The notes: generated from the sequence alone by a model not told the origin. DNA of 64,000 bases from Candidatus Sericytochromatia bacterium (GCA_018780035.1 JADMKE010000007.1:96694-160693), one strand, 5' to 3'; shown: positions 31,172-40,809, counted from the stretch's first letter. Numbers and translations: made by a program.

Positions 31172-32662
31172 TTATTTTTTCAGGCAGACTGCCAGAGAGA
31201 TCTCAAAAAAGCGCCGCCAAGGAAAATGGAGTTGACGTATTTCAGCGGCACTCCAGCCCTGCTCAGCAAACGCTTCATGCCAGAGCTGCAGACGTTCATT
31301 GCAAAAAGCCAAAAGCCGCAAACAGGAATCGAGGGTGACCGGCTCACTGTAGTGCTGGCAGAGCCGTTGACGCATCACCCCTTGATACCAACCATCGTCG
31401 AGTAATCGCTCAAGCAAAAAGCGGGTTTGCAAGGCCTCGGTCGCGCAGCCTGGAGTCTGGCTATGCAGCCATGCTTTGAGCCAAGCAAAGGCAAAGCCCA
31501 GGGTATTTCCGCATGTATTCCAGGCAGAATAACCCTTGATCAGCGGCAAAAGAGCTTGCTCTTCGAAGGCCATCAAGAGGCCATGATCCCCGCCATTGGC
31601 ATAACAGAGATCGGCCACCGCCACAGGCAAAGCAGATGCTTTGATCGCCTTCCCCAGCCGCAGATAGTCAGCAGAATCCAAAGGCTGACGCGAAACTCTG
31701 TCCAGGTATTGATCAAATTGGAGCTGGGGCGGGTTGTGTAGCCACAACACAGCCTGAGCTGGGGCATCGCCCCTGACAATCACACCGGCTGCCAGGGCCT
31801 GGGCCTGCAGCGTCTGCATGAGGGGCTGCCCTTCATAGAGAGTGGGCAAATGAGCACTCTCGGGAAAAGTATACTCCAGCGCAACAGAGAAGGTTTGAGG
31901 AATTAAAGCGCGCATCAAAAGAGCCGAAGCCAACTCATCAGCCCCAGGATAAAGCAATACCTGCGAACCCAACTCTTTCTGGGCAATGGCCTGCGCCAAT
32001 TGGGCTTTCTCCTGCACATTCCAACCATAGGTCCCTGAATCATCACAGCCAATATACAGATAGTCAAAAATCTCTGTTTGTACGGCATCCAAGGCTTGAA
32101 AGAGCAGATTTAAGTTGCGCTGGCGCAGGCCTTGGTAATCCAACAAAATGTCGGTCGGAAGTTCCGACTGCAAAGTTTGAAATTCGGTATGCCAGGAGGA
32201 ATCTGGGTCTGGATCTGCAAGCAAGGCATGTTCAAGCCAAGCATAGCGAAAGATTCTTTCACCATACTCAGCCCAATAGGAACGCTCTTCGGTCGCATCA
32301 TTGTGGTTGGAAAGCCGCAAAAGGGTGGCAAAGGCAGCCAAGCGCAAATCGGGAAAACGGGCTTTTAATTGAGCCAAGGCCTGTAATCGCTCTGTGAGCA
32401 AGGCCAGAGAAACCGTGCTCTTGCGCGAGAAAACCAGCCCGCCATAAAGCCAGGTATCCAGGCTAATCACAGCCAAAGGAACTTGTACCAATTGGCTTTC
32501 GAGCCAGGTTTCAAGGCCATCAAGCACAGCTGGTTTTTTGACATCTCCCAGCAGAGCAAGCGGTGGCGAAAGAACCTCAAACCCCGCAATTGCCGCAATT
32601 TCTAGCGGAAAACGCGAGGTACAGGGCCGATTGTCCAAAGGCAATAAAAGGGCGTGAGCCAT
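31172..32662 (-). CDS. DUF4127 family protein
   Basis: 496 residues matching the DUF4127 pattern. The start is LLPLDNRPCTSRFP, followed by LLGDVKKPAVLDGLETWL, VISLDTWLYGGLVFSRK and RLSNHNDATEERSYW. An Asp-rich segment, YIGCDDSGTYGWN, and YANGGDHGLL follow. The fold is probably alpha/beta. Function is not established; the conserved Asp, Asn and His residues suggest an enzyme. It has no signal peptide. The next upstream gene on this strand ends 15 bases before the start. Confidence 0.8.
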   Translation of the reverse strand: MAHALLLPLDNRPCTSRFPLEIAAIAGFEVLSPPLALLGDVKKPAVLDGLETWLESQLVQVPLAVISLDTWLYGGLVFSRKSTVSLALLTERLQALAQLKARFPDLRLAAFATLLRLSNHNDATEERSYWAEYGERIFRYAWLEHALLADPDPDSSWHTEFQTLQSELPTDILLDYQGLRQRNLNLLFQALDAVQTEIFDYLYIGCDDSGTYGWNVQEKAQLAQAIAQKELGSQVLLYPGADELASALLMRALIPQTFSVALEYTFPESAHLPTLYEGQPLMQTLQAQALAAGVIVRGDAPAQAVLWLHNPPQLQFDQYLDRVSRQPLDSADYLRLGKAIKASALPVAVADLCYANGGDHGLLMAFEEQALLPLIKGYSAWNTCGNTLGFAFAWLKAWLHSQTPGCATEALQTRFLLERLLDDGWYQGVMRQRLCQHYSEPVTLDSCLRLLAFCNERLQLWHEAFAEQGWSAAEIRQLHFPWRRFFEISLAVCLKK

Positions 32663-32676
32663 GGTTTAAGTCACAG

Positions 32677-33270
32677 CTAACGCCGTGAGCTGAAGAGATC
32701 CAGTACCGACTTTTTGATCGCTGAACCCGACTGAACAAAGAGCAATCTAAACACCAAGCCCATGTAAGCAGGCCAAGAGATATAGCCATCAGGGGTTTCA
32801 TGTTCGGTCGAAAAGACAGAATCTTTTTCCTTTTCTTCGTCGATGACCTGTTCCCCTGCCACATTGAGCCCAGCCAATTCATAAAAATCGAGGTTAAGCA
32901 AAGTGGGATACATATCACGGGGATTGAGTTTGATCTTGAGAAATTGGTCAATCGTGTCGCAATTATAATAAGTCTCTTCAATCTGAGCCATGATCTCTTT
33001 TTTGAGGTTCATCGAGACCTCAACCATGCGGTTGAGCGGCAATTTTTGAATAAACCATTCCACCATTTCTTCCGAAACTTCGGTGGTGCGTTTGAGCATG
33101 CTGCTGAGATGGGGCATTAAATCGCGGAGACGGAACTCCAGATTTACACCCACACCCACCAGACGATCTTCGGTCCCGGTGAGAATAATCTTGGCACTTT
33201 GGGGATCAATCGGCTTGTCATCAAGGGACATAATATACGCCCCGATATCAATCATCTGATGATAGAGCAT
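32677..33270 (-). CDS. Unrecognised protein, 197 residues
   Basis: A soluble, mostly helical protein with a charged C-terminus (SAIKKSVLDLFSSRR). The central part MPHLSSMLKRTTEVSEEMVEW is helical, and a later segment, NCDTIDQFLKIKLNPRDMYP, is also conserved-looking. AAGGTAAAG precedes the ATG. It is 16 bases downstream of the 622-residue GAF-like gene on the same strand and probably co-transcribed with it. Family unknown. Confidence 0.6.
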   Translation of the reverse strand: MLYHQMIDIGAYIMSLDDKPIDPQSAKIILTGTEDRLVGVGVNLEFRLRDLMPHLSSMLKRTTEVSEEMVEWFIQKLPLNRMVEVSMNLKKEIMAQIEETYYNCDTIDQFLKIKLNPRDMYPTLLNLDFYELAGLNVAGEQVIDEEKEKDSVFSTEHETPDGYISWPAYMGLVFRLLFVQSGSAIKKSVLDLFSSRR

Positions 33271-33286
33271 GGCTCTTTACCTTACC

Positions 33287-35155
33287 TCATTCTTCATCTT
33301 CATCATTTTCGTCTTCGCCTTCATCCCAGTCTTCGTCCGACTCGGCAGAAGAAGCCCGCACCATTCGGCCCACCAATACCGCACGTTGTTTGGCGGCTTT
33401 CTGGGCCCGTTTTTTAATTTTATCTTGCACCATCATGGCCCAAAGCGTGGGCTCGGCTGCACGCAAAGTGGGTACCAGATTGGCCATCACCCGGTAATGG
33501 ATATACATCTGCAACTGATGAATCTGTGATTTCTGAAGCTCTTCTGGCTGCTCCAAAAAACCTTCCATATCATAAAGGTATTTTTCCGCCATATTCTGGG
33601 CCACAACCATCGAGATTTCCCGCATACCTTGATGGGCCAAATCGGCCAAAAGCTCCGGCTGGTCAATATCTTCGTGCATTTCGGGCAACGCCGCTTTGAT
33701 ATGGGTGCGGAAATCTGTCGCAGCAGTCACCGCGACAAAATTGACCAGCATCTCCGATTGTTCAATATCGTTGATCAGCGTGGCCCGCTTGCCTTCGCTA
33801 AAGAGCAAGTTGCCCCGCACGGCTTTGGTGATTTCTTTATCAACTTCTTCAATAATTTCTTCGATAATCGCGGCCTCAGCCCCTGCATCGGTATCCATGG
33901 AAATGATCTCATTGCCCACAATCATCATTTTGGATTGCTTTTCTTCGGGGTCATTTTCCATGAAAAAGCTCTTGAGATCCGGCTTTTTGACCTGGCGGTC
34001 CATAAACTCCTGAAAGGCCTTGAGCCCCCGGGGCTGATTGAATTTTTTCGATTCGGCAAATTCGATCGCCTGGTCGGCCAATTCATTCATGGCAATATTA
34101 AACAAATAGGCCAATTTGGGTTGTTCTTTGAACTCCAGAAATTTGCCAATTTGCAGCCAGACTTTGCGGAGTTTATTGGGCACGGTCTCTTGCGCTTTTT
34201 GCAGCTCAAGCAATTCCTCAGCTTCATCCTCTTCGAGTTCAGCGATCATAAAATCGAAAATATTGTCGAAATATTCGCTGTAATACTCAATCTGCTTGGG
34301 CACGTTGTCCCCGTGTGTCATGGGGGTGATCACGCGCTCTTTGAGCTTTTCTGGCAAAATCGGCGGGGCGGTTTCAATCGAACGCACGAGCGAATCAATT
34401 GCCTGTTGGGTATAACGCAACTCCAAAGGCACATAGCCCTGGGGTTGGTTGACCGTCATGATGATCAAAATGGAAAGCACTTCCCCTTTGACAATCACGG
34501 GCATCAAGAGCATCGATTTGATCCCGTAAGGCGCAGAAAACTGCACCACCCCCTGATCGGAATATTTTGAACAGTCGGGAATCATCAAGGGCTGGCGACT
34601 GTTGCGCACCTGCTCCATGATCGCCAAGGGATGCATAAAGACACCATCTAAATCGGGCAATTGCCCACCTTTGAGGGGCTCTTTGGGCAAAGGCGGGGGC
34701 ATCGGAATTTTGGGGCCATCATCTTCTTCTTTTTTTTCTTGCTTGATTTTGACTTCCATGATCTCGGTGCCCACAATCACACGTTTGACCTGGGGGCCTT
34801 CGTCTTTTTTCTCGGCTGCCGGCTTGGGCGGCAAATTGCTCTGCTGACGCACCAAACAAATCTCGCCCCCATGTTGGACATAGTGTTCGTAGGCCGTGGC
34901 CACACAGTGGTCGGCTTTGAGCATGAGTTTTAAACGGTTGCAGGCCAATTTGAGCATCATGGGGGGGTCAATGACGGAGGTTTCAAGCTCAGACTGAAAA
35001 TTGCCCAAGAGCTTTTGCAGCTCCATGGAGCGCATGCGCTCCTGTTCCATGCGTTTCTTTTGTTCAGCCAGGGCACGCTTTTGTTCACGGGTTAATTTTT
35101 GCGGCGGCTGTCCCTGAACCGGTTGGGCTCCGGGGGGAAGATTGGGATTTTGCAT
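33287..35155 (-). CDS. Large cytosolic protein with an interrupted GAF-like domain and acidic tail
   Basis: 622 residues. The N-terminus is Pro/Gln-rich, then Arg/Lys/Glu-rich coiled coil (20-60). A GAF-like domain is recognisable from ADHCVATAYEHYVQHGGE...PYGIKSMLLMPVIVKGEVLSILI, shown here only in part. It is interrupted by a charged, Pro-rich insert of about 60 residues. The rest is helical and ends in a strongly acidic tail. No catalytic domain is visible. It appears to be the central gene of a small unrecognised cluster (32677-37018). Confidence 0.6.
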   Translation of the reverse strand: MQNPNLPPGAQPVQGQPPQKLTREQKRALAEQKKRMEQERMRSMELQKLLGNFQSELETSVIDPPMMLKLACNRLKLMLKADHCVATAYEHYVQHGGEICLVRQQSNLPPKPAAEKKDEGPQVKRVIVGTEIMEVKIKQEKKEEDDGPKIPMPPPLPKEPLKGGQLPDLDGVFMHPLAIMEQVRNSRQPLMIPDCSKYSDQGVVQFSAPYGIKSMLLMPVIVKGEVLSILIIMTVNQPQGYVPLELRYTQQAIDSLVRSIETAPPILPEKLKERVITPMTHGDNVPKQIEYYSEYFDNIFDFMIAELEEDEAEELLELQKAQETVPNKLRKVWLQIGKFLEFKEQPKLAYLFNIAMNELADQAIEFAESKKFNQPRGLKAFQEFMDRQVKKPDLKSFFMENDPEEKQSKMMIVGNEIISMDTDAGAEAAIIEEIIEEVDKEITKAVRGNLLFSEGKRATLINDIEQSEMLVNFVAVTAATDFRTHIKAALPEMHEDIDQPELLADLAHQGMREISMVVAQNMAEKYLYDMEGFLEQPEELQKSQIHQLQMYIHYRVMANLVPTLRAAEPTLWAMMVQDKIKKRAQKAAKQRAVLVGRMVRASSAESDEDWDEGEDENDEDEE

Positions 35156-35234
35156 AAACGGTTATCCTTTTTCTAGCTCGTTTCCTGGCTGCGCAGATGA
35201 TGTTCCAAATCCAAACGATTCAGAATACACGGAT

Positions 35235-35774
35235 TTAGAGGGATTCTTCAATATCCTCTTCTTCGTCTTCTTCTTCAGGATTGTATTTTACGCCTTTTTT
35301 AAGCGGGGTTTTGACTGAGACATTAAACGATTTGCCGCCAATTTTAAACGACATATAGCCATACTCGCGGTCGACTTCAATTTCAAATTCACGACCCGAA
35401 AAGACCTTGCCCATGGCAGCCGCCATGGCACGCATCGCTGCAGGTGGGATACTCTGACCTGCCCCCAAGAGGGAACGGGGAGGTACGTCAGCCTGAATTT
35501 GTTTTTGGGCATTGGTCATATTGGATACGAAACGGTTCATTCCGTTGTCCTGGGCCAATTTCATCAATTGTTGCTGATCTTGAGAGGGCAACTGGGTCAG
35601 GGCATTCACACTGGTAGAAGGCAGCTTGACCTGGTTCTGGGTTTGCGAAAACTGTTTGGCATCGACTTTGGGCTGCGCCTGAACTTGGCGTGCCTGTTGA
35701 GGTTGAGCCGTAGTTTGAGGGGCCTGAATTTGAGGTGTTTGGGGCGATACCTGATTAACTCCACCGAACGACAT
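35235..35774 (-). CDS. Gln/Pro-rich protein with acidic C-terminus
   Basis: ATG 35774 follows AAGGAGAG. 179 residues: the first 60 are Gln/Pro/Ala/Thr-rich and probably disordered. The middle is helical (LTQLPSQDQQQLMKLAQDNG), then a short beta region (EIEVDREYGYMSFKIGGKSF), and the end is acidic. It could be a scaffold or secreted structural protein, but no family is recognised. It is 79 bases upstream of the 622-residue protein on the same strand. Confidence 0.55.
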   Translation of the reverse strand: MSFGGVNQVSPQTPQIQAPQTTAQPQQARQVQAQPKVDAKQFSQTQNQVKLPSTSVNALTQLPSQDQQQLMKLAQDNGMNRFVSNMTNAQKQIQADVPPRSLLGAGQSIPPAAMRAMAAAMGKVFSGREFEIEVDREYGYMSFKIGGKSFNVSVKTPLKKGVKYNPEEEDEEEDIEESL

Positions 35775-35912
35775 AGCGCTCTCCTTCCAAGACAACATTA
35801 CGTTTCTTTATTGTAACCGATCTTTTCAAAAGGAATCCAGCCCCCGGCTTTGCCGGGCCCATCAGGTTCTCGCTATACTGAAGATCAGCCGCTTGATATA
35901 TTTGGAGTTTAC

Positions 35913-36488
35913 ATGCCCCATACACCTTCGGCCTATCTGACGGCAGCCCTACGCAGCCGCTTGATTCGGGCTGCGATTAGTGAAACCAACACCACAGATA
36001 TTGCCTGTTTTTTAGCAGAGTTGGATCTCCAGCCTGCGCTTGAAAACAGCCCAGAAAATCTCTGTCGGTATTTGCTTTCGCAACTGTCACACTGGGCCCG
36101 TGAACCCGAAAGCAGTGAAAAGCTCGTGCGCTGCTGTGAAGGTCTGGCTCAGTTTTATCTTTGGGAGGCCAGCGAAAAACCCGAAGTGCTCCAACAGATC
36201 AATACACATCTGCCACAAGGCTTAAGTTTCAGTCTGATTTCGGGCCGATTATTGCTGGATCGCGACCTTTTTTATGCCCCTGAAAATCCGTTTTTAGACG
36301 AAACCCCTTTTTTGGAAGACGAGCCGCCAATGCAATCTATTCCTCCGCCAGTGACACTCCCCGCAAGCGAAACCCCGCTTAAAATCACGGTAGAGGCTCA
36401 GAACGATCGCCAAACAGAACGCCAACGAATTGTCAGTCAGCGTATGCATATGCTTAAAAATCAGCTTTCAGGAAGGACCGGATCATGA
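35913..36488 (+). CDS. Unrecognised protein, 191 residues
   Basis: ATG 35913 follows GGAG; the longer frame has no site. The N-terminal two thirds is helical with several Trp and Cys residues. A Pro/Asp/Glu linker (ENPFLDETPFLEDEPP) and a basic helix at the end follow (RQRIVSQRMHMLKNQL). It is divergent from the 179-residue gene and overlaps the next gene by 4 bp. Confidence 0.55.
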   Translation: MPHTPSAYLTAALRSRLIRAAISETNTTDIACFLAELDLQPALENSPENLCRYLLSQLSHWAREPESSEKLVRCCEGLAQFYLWEASEKPEVLQQINTHLPQGLSFSLISGRLLLDRDLFYAPENPFLDETPFLEDEPPMQSIPPPVTLPASETPLKITVEAQNDRQTERQRIVSQRMHMLKNQLSGRTGS

Positions 36489-37018
36489 GTGCCGAAATGG
36501 ATCGTTTTCGCCAATTGTGTCAGCCCCTTTATGGGTTTTCTTATAAATACTTCGATAAACTTAAAAGCGAAGAGGTGCCCAATTTAGTCTATAACTTTAT
36601 TCTCAGTCCCATGGAAATCTACAACTTGGTGTTGAAGGCCCATGCACGGATGCCTGAGATGTTTAAAATTATTCGCGAAGAAGATGAGGTGATGGATCTC
36701 TGGGCGCACAAAGAGCTGATCTTAAAATGCCTCGTGGTCTTGAGCAATCTTGAATTGCTTTACGATCCCTTGCGCAAAGCCGGTGTCTTGGAAGAGGCCG
36801 TGCTCATTCGCGATCAGATTATCGATGAGTTCACCGAAAAAATTGTCGAGGACCCGGCTGTTTTGGCTGCCATTCAGGACGGCACGATTGATGAAGAAAT
36901 TGAAAAGCGCAAACGCAGCAAAGCCATTTTTAATTTTCAACCCCTGTTTGAACAACACCGCTCCTTGGTAGTCAATCCCTCGGAAATGCATTTTGAAGAA
37001 ATTCCTGAAAAATTCTAG
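36485..37018 (+). CDS. Unrecognised helical protein, 177 residues
   Basis: A soluble, helical protein coupled to the previous gene by an ATGA overlap. Many segments are amphipathic (MEIYNLVLKAHARMPEMF; IRDQIIDEFTEKIVED). No catalytic motif or membrane segment is visible. With the divergent genes at 32677-35774 it forms a block of five proteins with no recognised relatives. Confidence 0.55.
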   Translation: MSAEMDRFRQLCQPLYGFSYKYFDKLKSEEVPNLVYNFILSPMEIYNLVLKAHARMPEMFKIIREEDEVMDLWAHKELILKCLVVLSNLELLYDPLRKAGVLEEAVLIRDQIIDEFTEKIVEDPAVLAAIQDGTIDEEIEKRKRSKAIFNFQPLFEQHRSLVVNPSEMHFEEIPEKF

Positions 37019-37093
37019 TCGGGTGCTTTGCTTTGCTGAGGCCTCAAGCCCTGGTATGATACACATACTTTTGAAGAAAGCAGTACCCGTACT

Positions 37094-38050
37094 ATGAGTC
37101 TAGCCCTTGGTTTTGACCTTGGTGGCACCACTGTCACCGCAGCACTGGTGTCTGAACAAGGAGAAATCCTGCACAGTCTGGATGCCCCCACCCCCGCCGA
37201 TCAGCCCGCCCAAGCCACCCTGGATCTGATGGAAAAGCTCTTTGCCGAACTTTTGGCACACACCCAGGAGAGCGTTGTTGGTATAGGCATGGGCATTGCT
37301 GGCCTGATCAACCCTTATCAGGGCGTGGTTCATACCTCTCCCAATTTGCCCCTCTGGCAGGATGTGGATTTGCGCAGCCCTTTGCAAAAACGCTTTGGAC
37401 TCCCCGTTTATTTGGACAATGACGTTCGCGCCATGGCCCTGGGTGAATTGCATTTTGGCGCGGGCCAAGACGCAGAATCAATGCTCTGCCTGACCGTGGG
37501 CACAGGCATTGGCAGTGCCATTGTGCTCAAAGGTGAGATTCACCGGGGAGCGACTCTGTCTGCGGGCGAGTTTGGCCATATCACGGTGGTCCATCAGGGG
37601 GGCCGCCTCTGTGGCTGTGGAAATACCGGCTGTTTGGAAACCCTGGCTGGTACCCAAGGTATTTTATTGCTCGCCCGCCGCTACCTGGAGCGGGGCCAAG
37701 CCCCCATTTTAGCTAAAAAACTGGCGCAGGGAGAAAAACTCATGCCCCGTTTGGTGGCCGAAGCTGCCGAGGCTGGAGATCCTGGCTGTATCCAGGTTTG
37801 GAACGAAGTCGGCACCTGGTTGGGCAGTGCCCTGGCAGGGGCTGTCAATTTTCTCAACCCTGAACGCATTGTGATCGGGGGTGGCATTGCCCAGGCTGGA
37901 AAGTTGCTCTTTGGCCCCGTGCGCCAGACCATTCTGACCCGCGCCTTTGCCTTGCCCGCCCAATCCGTCCAAGTTTTAGCCGCCCAACTGGGCCCCCAAG
38001 CAGGAATTGTCGGCGCATCAGTACTTGCCCGCAGAGGAGTGAAAGCATGA
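37094..38050 (+). CDS. glk: ROK-family glucokinase
   Basis: A 318-residue kinase that phosphorylates glucose (or a related hexose) with ATP. Motifs: the phosphate loop GFDLGGTTV, GIGMGIAGLI, the catalytic Asp in VYLDNDVRAMALGE, GTGIGSAIV, GEFGHITV and the ROK zinc site CGCGNTGCLET. The stop overlaps the pyruvate kinase start by 4 bp, so the first and last steps of glycolysis are coupled. The exact sugar cannot be read from sequence. Confidence 0.88.
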   Translation: MSLALGFDLGGTTVTAALVSEQGEILHSLDAPTPADQPAQATLDLMEKLFAELLAHTQESVVGIGMGIAGLINPYQGVVHTSPNLPLWQDVDLRSPLQKRFGLPVYLDNDVRAMALGELHFGAGQDAESMLCLTVGTGIGSAIVLKGEIHRGATLSAGEFGHITVVHQGGRLCGCGNTGCLETLAGTQGILLLARRYLERGQAPILAKKLAQGEKLMPRLVAEAAEAGDPGCIQVWNEVGTWLGSALAGAVNFLNPERIVIGGGIAQAGKLLFGPVRQTILTRAFALPAQSVQVLAAQLGPQAGIVGASVLARRGVKA

Positions 38051-39807
38051 AAGATTATCGCAAAACCAAAATTGTGGCCACATTGGGGCCAGCCACTGCC
38101 CACGCCGAAATGATCGAAGCCCTGATTCGCCAAGGGGTGAATGTCTTCAGGCTGAACTTTTCCCATGGCAGCCACGAAGATCATCTCAAAACCCTCCAGC
38201 TGATCCGCGAAATATCCCAAACCAAAAGCCTGAATGTAGCTGTACTCCAAGATTTGCAAGGCCCCAAAATCCGCATCGGCGAAGTCGAAGGTGGAGAGGT
38301 TCAATTGGTCGATGGCAGCCTTTTTGCGATTACAACTGAAAGCTGTGTGGCCACAGCTGAACGCGCTTCGGTTTCTTACCCCTATCTGATGGAAGATATT
38401 GAAGTGGGAACACGGGTCTTGATCGATGATGGCCATATGGAGCTCAACGTCGAAAGCAAAACTGACAATGAGTTAATTTGCCGCGTGATCCATGGCGGCC
38501 CCTTGCGCCCCAAAAAAGGCGTCAACTTTCCCGATGCCTCGCTGCAAATTGCAGCCTTGAGCGACAAAGACAAGCGCGACCTGGAATTTGCAGTCCAACA
38601 CAAGGTCGATTTTATTGCTGTCTCATTTGTGCAACGGCCTGCCGATGTGCTTGAAACCAAAGATTTTTTAACCAGCAAAGGGGCCTATATTCCCGTGATC
38701 GCCAAAATCGAAAGGCAAGAGGCGATCAACAATATTCAGGCCATTATCGATATTGCCGACGGCGTAATGGTGGCTCGGGGCGACTTGGGGGTCGAAATTC
38801 CGACCGAACATGTGCCTCTGGCTCAGAAAAAGATTATCCGCCTCTGCAACGAAGCGGCCAAACCGGTCATTACCGCCACGCAAATGCTGGATTCAATGAT
38901 CCAAAGCGCCCGACCGACCCGTGCAGAGGCCTCAGACGTGGCCAATGCCATTTTGGATGGTACCGACGCAGTCATGCTCTCCAATGAAACTGCCACAGGT
39001 AAATTTCCGCTGGAAGCGGTGAAAACCATGCACAATATTGCCCTGACAATTGAATTGGAAATGGCCAAGAGTATGGAGCGCACCGCACCGCGCCAGCTCC
39101 ACGCCCAAAATATCGCCACGGCCGTGGGCACAGCAGCCTGCCAAATGGCCCGCCACCTACATGCCACAGCGATCATCACGGCCACCCTGGGCGGCTCGAT
39201 TACCCGCCAAGTCGCCAAACACCGCCCAGCCATGATGGTGATTGCCGCCACTCCACTGGAAAAGACCTGGCGCGAAATGAATTTACTCTGGGGCACCTAT
39301 CCCCTGATGATTACACCCTCAGAAGATACAGATACCCTGATGCGCACGATTTTGGATCAGGCCATTCAACACGAATTGGTCAGCCAAGGCGACACCGTGA
39401 TCATGACAGCCGGAATTCCGGCTGGGCAGCCCGGCTCTACCAATATGATCAAGGTTGAAACCGTCACCAAGGTCTTGGGCAAAGGCATGGGCCTCGGTAA
39501 TAAATTGGTCAGCGGACGCGCCATTTTGGCACGCACAGCTGAAGAGGCCATGACCAAAATTCAAGAAGGGGATATTTTGGTGACCAGCATGACCACCCGC
39601 GACTATATGCCCTTGATGGACCGCATCAGTGGCATTATCACGGTCGAAGGGGGACTGACCTCCCATGCCGCGATTGTGGGCATGTCGCTGGGTATTCCCG
39701 TTTTATTGGGCGTGACCGAGGCCTTTGAGATTATCCGTGAACATGGCCAAATCACGATTGATCCTGGTCAGGGCCTGATCTTTACGGGTATTCCCAATAT
39801 CACCTGA
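38047..39807 (+). CDS. pyk: Pyruvate kinase with C-terminal PEP-utiliser domain
   Basis: 586 residues. The barrel and B domain are standard: TKIVATLGPATA, VFRLNFSHGS, IDDGHMEL, KIERQEAINN, VARGDLGVEIP, MLDSMI and TRAEASDVANAILDGTDA. The C-terminal domain is followed by an extra phosphohistidine-type domain with the family pattern GGLTSHAAIVG. This layout is known from Bacillus and cyanobacterial enzymes. It makes ATP and pyruvate from PEP and ADP. Confidence 0.96.
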   Translation: MKDYRKTKIVATLGPATAHAEMIEALIRQGVNVFRLNFSHGSHEDHLKTLQLIREISQTKSLNVAVLQDLQGPKIRIGEVEGGEVQLVDGSLFAITTESCVATAERASVSYPYLMEDIEVGTRVLIDDGHMELNVESKTDNELICRVIHGGPLRPKKGVNFPDASLQIAALSDKDKRDLEFAVQHKVDFIAVSFVQRPADVLETKDFLTSKGAYIPVIAKIERQEAINNIQAIIDIADGVMVARGDLGVEIPTEHVPLAQKKIIRLCNEAAKPVITATQMLDSMIQSARPTRAEASDVANAILDGTDAVMLSNETATGKFPLEAVKTMHNIALTIELEMAKSMERTAPRQLHAQNIATAVGTAACQMARHLHATAIITATLGGSITRQVAKHRPAMMVIAATPLEKTWREMNLLWGTYPLMITPSEDTDTLMRTILDQAIQHELVSQGDTVIMTAGIPAGQPGSTNMIKVETVTKVLGKGMGLGNKLVSGRAILARTAEEAMTKIQEGDILVTSMTTRDYMPLMDRISGIITVEGGLTSHAAIVGMSLGIPVLLGVTEAFEIIREHGQITIDPGQGLIFTGIPNIT

Positions 39808-39810
39808 TCT

Positions 39811-40515
39811 TTGCCAAGTAAGGTGTTCTCTTTTCTGCGTTCGCTGCTGGAGTGGCCCTGGCTGCTCTTGCTTAATCTCTGGAATCATTTTTATACCTTT
39901 GCGCTCTGGTTGCAGGAGGTGCGGCAGTTTTACCGCTACCCCCCTCTGATCAAAGCAGATCTGCTCTGGATGTTGGACTACGCTTTGAGCAGCCCTTTTG
40001 CTTTGAGTCGCAAAGCCACTCAAAAAGAGGCTTTGCCGGAAGATCTGACCGTTTATGGTGAAACCCCCTGGACCACTTTGGAAACCCTCTGTAAAGATGT
40101 GGGCCTCAACCAAGAGGATCTTTTTGTTGAATTGGGCTGTGGCACAGGACGCAATCTCTTATTTGTGCCTTTGATGTTTGCTTGCAAGGCACAGGGCTAC
40201 GAATTGGTGACACGTTTTGTCGATAAGCTCCGCTGGCTGTTACATGCCACCCAATTGGACAGCAGCGTGGAAGTCTTCTGCCAAAACTGGTTCGAGGCTG
40301 ATTTGAGCCAAGGCACAGTCTTTTTTTTGGTGGGTACCTGCTACAGCGATGAGCACTTGCAATTGGCCTCAGACAAATTGAAAGAGGTTGCCAAGGGCAG
40401 CAGAATGATGACGGTCTCATGGCCTTTGCCAGAGGCCGAATTTGAACTATTGCAAACCAAAGAATTGGCTTTTTCTTGGGGCAAAGGCACGGTCTATATC
40501 CAACGCCGCCGCTAA
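39811..40515 (+). CDS. Class I SAM-dependent methyltransferase, membrane-associated
   Basis: 234 residues with a SAM motif FVELGCGTGRNL (about 108-119) and a hydrophobic, Trp-rich N-terminal segment that could insert in the membrane. The substrate is unknown. The start is uncertain: TTG 39811 is shown, GTG 39823 is an alternative, and neither has a clear ribosome site. It begins 3 bases after pyk and may be translated by coupling. Confidence 0.6.
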   Translation: MPSKVFSFLRSLLEWPWLLLLNLWNHFYTFALWLQEVRQFYRYPPLIKADLLWMLDYALSSPFALSRKATQKEALPEDLTVYGETPWTTLETLCKDVGLNQEDLFVELGCGTGRNLLFVPLMFACKAQGYELVTRFVDKLRWLLHATQLDSSVEVFCQNWFEADLSQGTVFFLVGTCYSDEHLQLASDKLKEVAKGSRMMTVSWPLPEAEFELLQTKELAFSWGKGTVYIQRRR

Positions 40516-40614
40516 AAAACAATAGTAAATACCTCCCTGCCAGTTAACAACCACCTAGGCTAAAATTTAAAAACATAAATTGTGTTCAAGACGAAAAGAA
40601 AGAAGTGAATCCAG

Positions 40615-40743
40615 ATGAGTGAGACCCAAACCTGCCCCAAATGTAAAAAAAGCAATCCTTCTGGCAATGTGGCCTGCATTTGGTGTGGCGCTATGCTGAT
40701 GTACCAACGTTTTCAGCATTATTTGGGATTCAAATCCCTTTAA
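40615..40743 (+). CDS. Very small zinc-ribbon protein, 42 residues
   Basis: ATG 40615 to TAA 40743 encodes 42 residues. TCPKCKKSNPSG and ACIWCGAML give two CxxC pairs separated by 10 residues, a typical zinc ribbon, followed by an aromatic, basic tail (MYQRFQHYLGFKSL). The ribosome site is weak (AGAAAGAAG). A strong terminator lies 28 bases after the stop, which supports transcription as a unit. The role is unknown; nucleic-acid or protein binding is likely for this fold. Confidence 0.6.
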   Translation: MSETQTCPKCKKSNPSGNVACIWCGAMLMYQRFQHYLGFKSL

Positions 40744-40770
40744 CCCCTTGCTTAAAACAGGCCCAAAGCA

Positions 40771-40802
40771 AAACCCCCGGTTAAGTATAACCGGGGGTTT
40801 TT
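40771..40802 (+). terminator. Rho-independent terminator
   Basis: AAACCCCCGGTTA (40771-40783) pairs perfectly with TAACCGGGGGTTT (40788-40800) around AGTA, with a five-base T-run formed by the arm end and the next two bases. It ends the zinc-ribbon transcript. Confidence 0.88.
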
Positions 40803-40809
40803 ATTGAGG

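Noticed and set aside
33629..34570. 313-residue frame on the plus strand
   Set aside because: It lies antisense within the 622-residue gene, whose frame has a signal start, ribosome site and better-conserved codon use.
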